Positions 18,780 to 26,167 of a stretch of DNA of 64,000 nt are shown in pieces; within the stretch, counting starts at the first letter, position 1, and the number at the start of each line of letters is the position of its first letter. The stretch lies in NCBI RefSeq assembly GCF_000576595.1, contig NZ_AWSA01000001.1:124001-188000 (forward strand), in the 5' to 3' direction. Below the pieces are notes generated by a model. The model was not told the DNA's origin. It ran no database searches and saw nothing but the letters and a program-made list of their open reading frames with translations. Both the position numbers and the translations under genes were made by a program. The DNA is from Intrasporangium oryzae NRRL B-24470 (GTDB lineage: Bacteria; Actinomycetota; Actinomycetes; Actinomycetales; Dermatophilaceae).

Positions 18780-21271
18780 CCAGGTGCACCCAACCCGGCT
18801 GCAGCGGCACGATCGTCGACGGCTACTGCGACGTCTGCGGCATGGCCGCGACCTCGACCCCGGCGCCCGTCGCCGCGGTCGGCGCCGTGGGTGTGGCCGG
18901 AGGCGGCGCGGGGGCCTCCTCGCCTGCCTCCGCGGCGACCCATGCGTCGTCCCCCGCCTCCTCTCCGACGGCCCTTCCCCGGGCCGCGACGGCCGGCGGG
19001 GCCGTCATCCCCGAGGGCGGCCCCTGCGGGCAGCCCGGCTGCTCGGGGAGGATCGACGCCGGCTACTGCGACGTGTGCGGGACGCCGGCGAGCCAGGGCA
19101 GCGCCCCCGTCGTCGTCTCGGGCGCACCCCGTCCGACGAGCACCGCGGGTCCCGACGGGTCCTCCCCCGTCGCCGGGATCGGTCCCGAGCTCTCCACCCG
19201 CTCGGCCGCCTCGAGCTCGATCGCGTCGGCAGCCCTCGGCTCCAGGCGTGCCCGCGAGACCGGGTCGGTCGCGACCCGTCGGCTCGGCGGCTCCCAGCGG
19301 CTACGGGCCGCCCGGCTCGGCGGCGGCATCACGACGGTCAAGCCGGCCCCCGAGATCGACGCCTCGAAGGCCCTCCTCGCGAGCCCGAGCGTCCCCGAGA
19401 ACAAGCGCTTCTGCCCCAAGTGCGGCGAGCCCGTCGGGCGGGGGCGCGACGGCAAGCCGGGACGGACGACCGGGTTCTGCGCGAAGTGCCGCCACCCGTT
19501 CTCGTTCGACCCCAAGCTCAAGGCGGGCGATCTCGTCGCCGGCCAGTACGAGGTGGCCGGGTGCCTTGCGCACGGCGGCCTCGGCTGGGTCTACCTCGCC
19601 CGGGACAAGAACGTCTCCGACCGATGGGTCGTGCTGAAGGGCCTGCTCAACTCGGCCGACCCCGACGCCCTCGCCGCGGCCATCGCCGAGCAGCGCTTCC
19701 TCGCCCAGGTCTCGCACCCGAGCATCGTCGAGATCTACAACTTCGTCACCCACGACGACGCCGGCTACATCGTCATGGAGTACGTCGGCGGGACCTCGCT
19801 CAAGTCGATCCTCAAGCAGCGCATGCAGCACGCGGGGAAGTACGACCCCCTGCCCGTCGACCAGGCGCTCGCCTACATCCTCGAGATCCTCCCGGCGTTC
19901 CAGTACCTCCACGACCTTGGCCTCGTCTACTGCGACTTCAAGCCCGACAACATCATCCAGGTCGGCGACGAGGTCAAGCTGATCGACCTCGGCGGCGTGC
20001 GCCGCGCCGACGACGAGGACTCCGCGATCTTCGGGACGGTCGGCTACCAGGCACCCGAGGTGGCCGACCTCGGCACGTCGATCGCCTCCGACATCTACAC
20101 GATCGGTCGCACCCTCGTCGTGCTCACGATGGAGTTCCGCGGCTACCAGTCCACCTACCTCAACACCCTGCCCGCCCAGGGGTCGAGCCCCGTGTTCGAA
20201 CGGTACGACTCGTTCTACCGGCTCGTCGCCAAGGCGTGCGCACCCAACCGCGACGACCGCTTCGTGTCCGCCGACGAGATGCGCTCCCAGATGGTCGGCG
20301 TCCTCCGCGAGGTCGTCGCGATCGACCGTGGTTCCGGTGCGGCGACGACGACCGTCAGCTCGCTCCTCTTCGACGTGCCCACCCCGGGCATCGACGACGA
20401 CGACTGGCACAACCTCCCTGCCCTGCGTCGGGACCCGCACGACCCGCAGACCGGCTGGCTCCACACCGTGACCGGGACGCCGTCCGAACGGCTCGCGATC
20501 CTCCAGAAGGCCCCGGCGAGCTCTGCCGAGGTCCTGCTCGACATCGCCCGGACCTCCCTCGACGCGGGGAAGCGCGATCTCGCCGAGTCGGCGGCGGCCA
20601 AGCTGCTCGCCGCCGACCCGTGGGAGTGGCGGGCCGTCTGGATCCAGGGCCTCGCCGCCCTCGAACGCGGGGACGCCCGCGCGGCCCAGGCGTTCTTCAA
20701 CGCCGTGTACGGGCAGGTACCGGGCGAGCTCGCCCCCAAGCTCGCCCTCGCCCACGCCTGCGAGAAGGCCGGTGACGACGCCGTCGCCGAGAACCTCTAC
20801 GTCGCGTGCGCCCGGACCGATGCGACCTACGTGCCCATGGCCTCCTTCGGGCTGGCGCGGATCCGGGCCGCGCGCAAGGACATCGACGGGGCGGTCGCGG
20901 CATACCGGCTCGTCCCCCCGTCGTCGAGTGCCTACCGCACCGCGCGGGCCGGGCTCGCCGAGCTGCTCACGCGGGCCAACCGGGGCCTTCCCGACCTCGC
21001 CGAGGCGCTGCGGACCCTCGACGACACGTCCCTGTCGGCGCGTCGCCGTGCCGAGGTCACGACCGACATCTACCGTGAGGCGCTCGCGACCGTCGAGAAG
21101 TCCGGGGCCAAGCCCGACCTTCGCCTCGGCGAGCACGGCGCCACGACGACCGGCCTGCGCGTCGGTCTCGAGTCGTCGCTGCGCGAGCTGGCCAGATGGA
21201 CCCCCGACCTCGACGCCCGCGTGGCACTCGTCGACGAGGCGAACACGATCCGACCCTGGAGCCTGTGGTGA
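18776..21271 (+). CDS. pknG: serine/threonine protein kinase PknG with extra N-terminal zinc ribbons
   Basis: 831 residues. Two short zinc ribbons come first (CxxxxC...GYCDVCG at residues 4-22 and about 84-103), then the rubredoxin-like CPKCG...CAKC module (about 212-240) that regulates PknG, the kinase domain (about 250-510) and a TPR C-terminal third. Kinase landmarks: glycine loop near 264-272, Lys287 in WVVLKGL, catalytic D387 in VYCDFKPDN, and IDLG replacing DFG, as in mycobacterial PknG. It lacks the HRD arginine, so it is a non-RD kinase. Mycobacterial PknG phosphorylates the FHA protein GarA to control 2-oxoglutarate and glutamate flux. No transmembrane segment: cytosolic, expected to receive the GlnH-GlnX signal. 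Confidence 0.95.
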   Translation: MTRCTQPGCSGTIVDGYCDVCGMAATSTPAPVAAVGAVGVAGGGAGASSPASAATHASSPASSPTALPRAATAGGAVIPEGGPCGQPGCSGRIDAGYCDVCGTPASQGSAPVVVSGAPRPTSTAGPDGSSPVAGIGPELSTRSAASSSIASAALGSRRARETGSVATRRLGGSQRLRAARLGGGITTVKPAPEIDASKALLASPSVPENKRFCPKCGEPVGRGRDGKPGRTTGFCAKCRHPFSFDPKLKAGDLVAGQYEVAGCLAHGGLGWVYLARDKNVSDRWVVLKGLLNSADPDALAAAIAEQRFLAQVSHPSIVEIYNFVTHDDAGYIVMEYVGGTSLKSILKQRMQHAGKYDPLPVDQALAYILEILPAFQYLHDLGLVYCDFKPDNIIQVGDEVKLIDLGGVRRADDEDSAIFGTVGYQAPEVADLGTSIASDIYTIGRTLVVLTMEFRGYQSTYLNTLPAQGSSPVFERYDSFYRLVAKACAPNRDDRFVSADEMRSQMVGVLREVVAIDRGSGAATTTVSSLLFDVPTPGIDDDDWHNLPALRRDPHDPQTGWLHTVTGTPSERLAILQKAPASSAEVLLDIARTSLDAGKRDLAESAAAKLLAADPWEWRAVWIQGLAALERGDARAAQAFFNAVYGQVPGELAPKLALAHACEKAGDDAVAENLYVACARTDATYVPMASFGLARIRAARKDIDGAVAAYRLVPPSSSAYRTARAGLAELLTRANRGLPDLAEALRTLDDTSLSARRRAEVTTDIYREALATVEKSGAKPDLRLGEHGATTTGLRVGLESSLRELARWTPDLDARVALVDEANTIRPWSLW

Positions 21272-22680
21272 CCGACCTGCCCCCGATCCCGTCAGGGACC
21301 GTGCCCGTCGGCACAACCGGCGACAGCGACCCCGCGGATCCGACTGTGGACCCGGCGGACCCAGCTGGGGGCCCGGCGGCGGACCCCGCCGCCGGGCGCG
21401 ACTGCCCGGTGTGCGGGACTGCGAGCGTTCCCGGGTCGAGCTTCTGCGAGGCCTGCGGGGCGGACCTCGGCGGCCCGCACCCCCGCACCGGGGGGCTGCC
21501 GCCGTCCGCGTGGGCGTCACCCGCCGACGTGGAGGCGGACACGCCTCCCGCTGCAGGCGCCGGGTCCGATGACGCGGTGCTCTCCCCGGCGACCCCCCAG
21601 ACGGCCCCCGTCGGCGAGGAGTCCCCCCTCGACGTCGGCTGGACCGGTGCGGTGCCCTCCGAGCGAACCGAGCCGATGCCCGACGACCTCACGTGCACGG
21701 CCTGCGGGCAGGGCCGGATCGTCGACGGCTACTGCGACCACTGCGGGACGCCCCCGCCCGACCCCCGCAACCACTTCTCGGACGCGCCGGCCGCGTGGGT
21801 GGGCGGCGTCTGCGACATCGGCAAGCGGCATACGCGCAACGAGGACGCCATGGCCCTCAGCGCCACGGCGGCGCCCGGCTCCCGAGCGGTGCTCGTCGTC
21901 TGCGACGGCGTCTCGATGGCGACCGACTCGCACATCGCCTCGCTCGCGGCGGCCACGGCGGCGCGCGGTGTCCTCGACCAGCCCTTCCCCAAGGGGGTGG
22001 GGACCCCCGACGCGTGGGCGGCCGGCGCAGGTCGCGCGCTCACGACGGCGGTCAAGGAGGCCAACGCGGCCGTGGCCGCGACGGTCCGCGACGACGTGCC
22101 CAACCCGCCTTCGTGCACCTTCGCGGCAGCCGTCGTCGAGGACGGCGTCATCGTCGCCGGCAACGTCGGCGACAGCCGCGTCTACTGGCTGCCCGACGCC
22201 GCCCACGACGCGGCGCGGCAGCTCGGCCGGGACGACTCGTACGCGCAGGAGCAGATGAGCGCCGGGGTGTCGCGGGTCGACGCCGAGAACGGCAAGCTCG
22301 CGCACTCGATCACCCGCTGGCTCGGCACGGACGCTCCCGACGACCTCACGCCGCACCTGACGACGGTGCGGACGACGCCGGAGACGCCCGGCTGGCTCAT
22401 GGTCTGCTCCGACGGCCTGTGGAACTACTGCTCCGAGGCCGAGGCGCTGCGGACCCTGCTCCAGGATGCCGTCGGGCGGGTCGGCGACTCCCCGGTCGCG
22501 CTCGCCCAGACGCTCGTCGACTTCGCGAACGATCAGGGTGGACGCGACAACATCACGGTTGCCCTCGCGCGACTCGCTGGGCAAGGATCGAAGACATCAG
22601 GTGCATCACGAGCATCGGGTGAAACGAGTGGCTCGGCCGCGACGGCCGGGCCGGAGGAAGGGGATCCGGTCCATGGCTGA
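21268..22680 (+). CDS. PP2C-family Ser/Thr phosphatase with two zinc ribbons
   Basis: 470 residues, starting at the GTG that overlaps the pknG stop. Two zinc ribbons (about 46-65, CPVCG...FCEACG, and 143-163, CTACG...GYCDHCG) precede a PP2C catalytic domain (about 175-460). The metal-binding motifs are intact: RNEDA, VCDGVS, GNVGDSR, CSDGLW and GGRDNITV. It is the obvious antagonist of PknG, removing phosphates from the same targets, and shares its GYCDxCG ribbon type. It overlaps the VWA gene by 8 bases. No membrane segment is seen, so it acts in the cytosol. Confidence 0.93.
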   Translation: MTDLPPIPSGTVPVGTTGDSDPADPTVDPADPAGGPAADPAAGRDCPVCGTASVPGSSFCEACGADLGGPHPRTGGLPPSAWASPADVEADTPPAAGAGSDDAVLSPATPQTAPVGEESPLDVGWTGAVPSERTEPMPDDLTCTACGQGRIVDGYCDHCGTPPPDPRNHFSDAPAAWVGGVCDIGKRHTRNEDAMALSATAAPGSRAVLVVCDGVSMATDSHIASLAAATAARGVLDQPFPKGVGTPDAWAAGAGRALTTAVKEANAAVAATVRDDVPNPPSCTFAAAVVEDGVIVAGNVGDSRVYWLPDAAHDAARQLGRDDSYAQEQMSAGVSRVDAENGKLAHSITRWLGTDAPDDLTPHLTTVRTTPETPGWLMVCSDGLWNYCSEAEALRTLLQDAVGRVGDSPVALAQTLVDFANDQGGRDNITVALARLAGQGSKTSGASRASGETSGSAATAGPEEGDPVHG

Positions 22681-23968
22681 CTTCACCGCAGAGGTGTTCC
22701 AGAACGAGTTCCTGCCCGACGGTGGGACGGATGTCCACGCCATCGTCCGGGTGACCTCGTCCGGTGCTTCGGCAGGCGCGGCCGCGACCGCGGCCGGTGC
22801 CGGAGGACCTGAGTCCTCCGCCGAGGTCATCCTCATCGACACCTCCGGCTCGATGGGACGCCGAGGTGTCGCCGCGGCCGGGGTCGCCGCCAAGGCCGCT
22901 CTCAACGAGATCGTCGACGGGACGCTCTTCGCCGTCGTCGCCGGCAACGGCACCGCGCAGATCGTCTACCCGTACAGCCACCAGGGTGCCCTCGTGCCGA
23001 TGTCCTCGCACACTCGCGGCGAGGCGATCCGGGCGGTCGAGCAGCTGCGGGCCAACGGCGGCACAGCGATGGGCACGTGGCTGACGCTCGCCCGGCGGAT
23101 CTTCGAGACGGTGCCGCACGTGACGAAGCGGCACGCGATCCTGCTCACCGACGGCGTCAACGAGGGTGAGACCCCGGCGTCGCTCCAGGCCGCGGTCCAG
23201 AGCTGCATCGGCGTCTTCCAGTGCGACTGCCGCGGCGTCGGCGACCAGTGGCGCGTCGAGGAGGTCCGCGGGATCGCCTCGGCCCTGCTCGGCACGGTCG
23301 ACCTCATCCCGGCACCCGAGGAGATGGCGGCCGAGTTCGAGTCGATGATGCGGGCCTCGATGGCGCGCGGCGTCGCCAACGTCGAGCTCCGCGTCTGGGT
23401 GCCGCAGGGCGCCGAGCTTCTCTTCGTGAAGCAGGTCTCCCCCACCCTCGAGGACCTGACGGGTCGCCGCACCCCGGTCAACCCCTTGACCGGCGCCTAC
23501 CCCACGGGGGCATGGTCGGACGAGAGCCGCGACTACCACGTGGCGGTCCGCCTTCCGGCCCGCACCCTCGGGCAGGAGCAGCTCGCCGCCCGCGTCCAGA
23601 TCTCGCTCGGTTCCGACCCGGTCGCCCAGGCGCTCGTCAAGGCGAAGTGGAGCAACGACGACTCCCTGACGACGCGCATCGACCCCGCCGTTGCGGCCTA
23701 CACCGGCCAGGCCGAGCTCGCCCAGGTCATCCAGGAGGGCCTCGCCGCCAAGGCCGCCGGGCAGGACGAGGTCGCCACCTCCAAGCTCGGGCGGGCCGTC
23801 CACCTCGCAGCCGTGACCGGCAACGAGGAGATGACGACCCGACTGCGCAAGGTCGTCGAGATCGACGATGCCGACACGGGGACGGTGCGCCTCAAGAAGG
23901 GCGCCTCCAAGATCGACGAGATGTCCCTCGACACGGCCTCGACGAAGACGAGCCGGGTGCGCCGATGA
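22673..23968 (+). CDS. VWA-domain protein (TerY-like)
   Basis: 431 residues from ATG 22673; the longer open frame upstream is a shadow of the phosphatase. The von Willebrand A domain spans about 50-235 with a complete MIDAS: DTSGSM near 57-62, GGTAMGT and LTDGVNEG, so it should bind a divalent metal and a protein partner. The C-terminal half (FVKQVSPTLEDLTGRR onward) is a beta-rich domain followed by helices. There is no signal peptide. A VWA protein next to a PP2C and a Ser/Thr kinase is the arrangement known as the TerY-phosphorylation triad, here together with TelA. Confidence 0.88.
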   Translation: MADFTAEVFQNEFLPDGGTDVHAIVRVTSSGASAGAAATAAGAGGPESSAEVILIDTSGSMGRRGVAAAGVAAKAALNEIVDGTLFAVVAGNGTAQIVYPYSHQGALVPMSSHTRGEAIRAVEQLRANGGTAMGTWLTLARRIFETVPHVTKRHAILLTDGVNEGETPASLQAAVQSCIGVFQCDCRGVGDQWRVEEVRGIASALLGTVDLIPAPEEMAAEFESMMRASMARGVANVELRVWVPQGAELLFVKQVSPTLEDLTGRRTPVNPLTGAYPTGAWSDESRDYHVAVRLPARTLGQEQLAARVQISLGSDPVAQALVKAKWSNDDSLTTRIDPAVAAYTGQAELAQVIQEGLAAKAAGQDEVATSKLGRAVHLAAVTGNEEMTTRLRKVVEIDDADTGTVRLKKGASKIDEMSLDTASTKTSRVRR

Positions 23969-24849
23969 GTGCGGTCTGCCCCAACGGCCACACGTCCGAG
24001 GCCGAGGACTACTGCGACACGTGCGGCTCGCCCATCGACCTCGCCGCCCAACCTGCCCCCCAACCTGCGGCCCGACCTGCTGCCCAACCTGCGGCGCAAC
24101 CTGCTGCTGCGCCTGGGCCGACCCCGCCCTCCGCCTCCGGCTCGTCGCTCGACCTCGGGCCGGCCGGTCCTTCGGTGGCCGCCGGATCGGCAGGGGCACC
24201 TGGGGCCGCCGCAGCCGCGCCCGCGGTTCTCGAGTGCCCCAACTGCCACACCGAAAACGCCGAGGGCGCCCTGTTCTGCGAGGCCTGCGGCTACGACTTC
24301 ACGACCGGCGCGATGCCCCGCGACCCCAACGCCCCTGCCGCTGGGGCTCGGGCCGGCGCTGCGACGGGTGCCGCAACCGGCGCTGCGGCGGGCCCCGCAT
24401 CCGGCGCTCCAGCCGGCCCACCCGCCGCCACGGACTTCGAGTGGCTCGCCGAGGTCTGGATCGACCCCGACTGGTACCAGACCCAGGAGCCGGAAGACCC
24501 CTGTCCCTCGCCCGGCCTGCCGACCATCGTGCCGCTGCGCCACACCTCCGTCCTCCTCGGGCGTGTGTCGGTCAGCCGCAACACCCATCCAGAGATCGAC
24601 CTCTCGTCCGACCCCGGCGTGAGCCGACGGCACGCGCAGCTGACGACGGACGGGACGCGGTGGTTCGTCGAGGACCTCGGCAGCTCCAACGGCACCTTCG
24701 TCGGCCCCGCCGCCGGCCCCCTGCCGGCTCAGCCGATCGTCGTCGGCCCCAAGACCGAGCTCGAGGTCGACGACCGGCTCTATGTCGGGGCGTGGACACG
24801 CATCGTCGTCCGCAAGGCGACGACCGACGAGGTCGAGGCCTACGCCTGA
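23965..24849 (+). CDS. FHA-domain protein with two zinc ribbons
   Basis: 294 residues. An N-terminal zinc ribbon (C5, H9, C17, C20; EDYCDTCG), an Ala/Pro/Gln-rich linker, a second ribbon around 91-112 (CPNCH...FCEACG), another low-complexity linker, then an FHA domain at about 190-270 with the phosphothreonine-binding signature GR, SRRHA and LGSSNGT. It is the likely reader of PknG phosphorylation in this operon, by analogy with GarA. However, I do not see GarA's N-terminal ETTT phosphosite, and it is far larger. Overlap with the VWA gene is ATGA. It is the last gene of the operon. Confidence 0.92.
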   Translation: MSAVCPNGHTSEAEDYCDTCGSPIDLAAQPAPQPAARPAAQPAAQPAAAPGPTPPSASGSSLDLGPAGPSVAAGSAGAPGAAAAAPAVLECPNCHTENAEGALFCEACGYDFTTGAMPRDPNAPAAGARAGAATGAATGAAAGPASGAPAGPPAATDFEWLAEVWIDPDWYQTQEPEDPCPSPGLPTIVPLRHTSVLLGRVSVSRNTHPEIDLSSDPGVSRRHAQLTTDGTRWFVEDLGSSNGTFVGPAAGPLPAQPIVVGPKTELEVDDRLYVGAWTRIVVRKATTDEVEAYA

Positions 24850-24936
24850 CACCTCCGGCCACGCCGTCCCGGCCCCACCCGGGCGAGCGAGTCACTACCC
24901 TCCCGGCCCAACGGCATACGCCGGCAAAGGTGAACG

Positions 24937-24949
24937 CAACTTCAAGTTG
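24937..24949. promoter_or_regulatory. palindrome upstream of the P-loop kinase/soxR pair
   Basis: CAACTT-C-AAGTTG is a perfect 13-bp palindrome in an AT-rich patch, 54 bp before the kinase start. It faintly resembles a SoxR box (CTCAAGTT-type half-sites), and soxR is the second gene downstream, so autoregulation is conceivable. The match to the classic 18-bp box is partial. Confidence 0.4.
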
Positions 24950-25003
24950 AAAGGTGGGCAGCAGCACTCCCCGTGAAGGCCGTCCGGCCCCTAAGGTGGC
25001 CGT

Positions 25004-25570
25004 GTGACCGAAGGGCTGCCCCTCCCCGCGGCCGTCGACATCCCGCAGATCATCGTCGTGACCGGTGTCATGGCGGCCGGGAAGTCGACGGTCTCGCAGC
25101 TGCTCGCGGAGCGTTTCACGCGGGCCGTGCACCTGCGCGGCGACGAGTTCCGGCGCGTCGTCGTGCGCGGACGTGCGGACATGTCGCCACACGGTGACCC
25201 TGAGGCCGAGCGGCAGCTCGCGCTGCGTCACACGATCGCGGCCCACTCGGCCAACCTGTACGCCGCCGCCGGCTTCACCGTCGTGGTGCAGGACCTCTTC
25301 GTCGGGACGAGCCTGCAGCCCTTCCTCGACCAGCTGACGGCCCGGCCGCTCAGCCTGATCATGCTCGCGCCGGATGTCGCCGTCGTCATGCAGCGCGAGT
25401 CCGAGCGGGTCAAGGTCGGCTACGGCGACATCTGGTCGATCCGCGACTTCGACCACAAGGTCCGGAGCGAGACGCCGCGCATCGGGCTCTGGCTCGACAG
25501 CTCCAAGCAGACCCCCGACGAGACCGTCGACGAGCTGGTCCGGCGGCTGCCCGAGGCGAGGATCGCCTGA
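25004..25570 (+). CDS. P-loop kinase, chloramphenicol-phosphotransferase/zeta-like
   Basis: 188 residues, GTG start. Walker A GVMAAGKST at about 21-29, LRGDEFRR as the substrate-binding acidic motif near 45, DPEAERQLALRH and a late RESERVK arginine region: the arrangement of AAA_33-type small-molecule kinases (chloramphenicol phosphotransferase, zeta-toxin-like, gluconate kinase-like). The target is not predictable. The next gene, soxR, begins one base after the stop, so both are probably co-transcribed. No antitoxin partner is present, which argues against a toxin role. Confidence 0.75.
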   Translation: MTEGLPLPAAVDIPQIIVVTGVMAAGKSTVSQLLAERFTRAVHLRGDEFRRVVVRGRADMSPHGDPEAERQLALRHTIAAHSANLYAAAGFTVVVQDLFVGTSLQPFLDQLTARPLSLIMLAPDVAVVMQRESERVKVGYGDIWSIRDFDHKVRSETPRIGLWLDSSKQTPDETVDELVRRLPEARIA

Positions 25571-25571
25571 C

Positions 25572-26006
25572 GTGACCGCGTCGCTCACCATCGGAGACGT
25601 CGCCCATCGCACCGGCACCGCCACGTCGGCGCTGCGCTACTGGGAGGACCTCGGGCTCATCCACTCCGAGCGGACCGTCGGCAACCAGCGCCGTTACGAG
25701 CGCGCGACGATCCGGCGCGTCTCCTTCATCCGGGCGGCCCAACGCGTCGGGCTCACGCTCGACGAGATCGCCGGCGCCCTCGCGACGCTCCCCGAGCGGC
25801 GCACCCCGACCGCCCGGGACTGGGCACGCCTCTCGAAGGCGTGGCGCGGCCGGCTCGACGAGCAGATCCGCCGCATCGAGCGGCTGCGCGACCAGCTCGA
25901 CTCCTGCATTGGCTGCGGCTGCCTCAGCCTGACGACGTGCGCCCTCAACAACCCCCAGGACGTGCTCGCCGAGCGCGGCCCCGGTCCGGTCCTGCTCGAG
26001 CCCTGA
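25572..26006 (+). CDS. soxR: redox-sensing MerR-family regulator SoxR
   Basis: 144 residues. MerR helix-turn-helix at the N-terminus (TIGDVAHRTGTATSALRYWEDLGL), a dimerisation helix, then the [2Fe-2S] site CIGCGCLSLTTC with C112, C115, C117 and C123, the exact SoxR spacing. SoxR responds to redox-cycling compounds and, in actinobacteria, typically controls a small set of oxidoreductases and transporters rather than soxS. The GTG start lies one base after the kinase stop. A candidate operator is the palindrome at 24937-24949. Confidence 0.93.
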   Translation: MTASLTIGDVAHRTGTATSALRYWEDLGLIHSERTVGNQRRYERATIRRVSFIRAAQRVGLTLDEIAGALATLPERRTPTARDWARLSKAWRGRLDEQIRRIERLRDQLDSCIGCGCLSLTTCALNNPQDVLAERGPGPVLLEP

Positions 26007-26167
26007 CGGGCCATTCCGTATGCCGCCGGGCCGACCGACGCTGCGATGCGCCGTCCCGCGTGGCGGGCACCACGCAATCGGCGCATTTCGGGTGTGACGG
26101 ATGCTTCCCAGGACGATCATGGGGTTACGTCCTGCGTGTTCGTCCGCTGCGGGGATGGGGGAATCCG

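Noticed and set aside
11474-24849. Calling the kinase/PP2C/VWA cluster a dedicated phage-defence island
   Set aside because: The presence of glnX-glnH and a PknG kinase, normal base composition and no other defence genes point to resident amino-acid signalling; defence remains only a side possibility.
25004-25570. Zeta-type toxin of a toxin-antitoxin pair
   Set aside because: The P-loop kinase resembles zeta and chloramphenicol phosphotransferases, but the adjacent gene is soxR and no antitoxin-sized partner exists.
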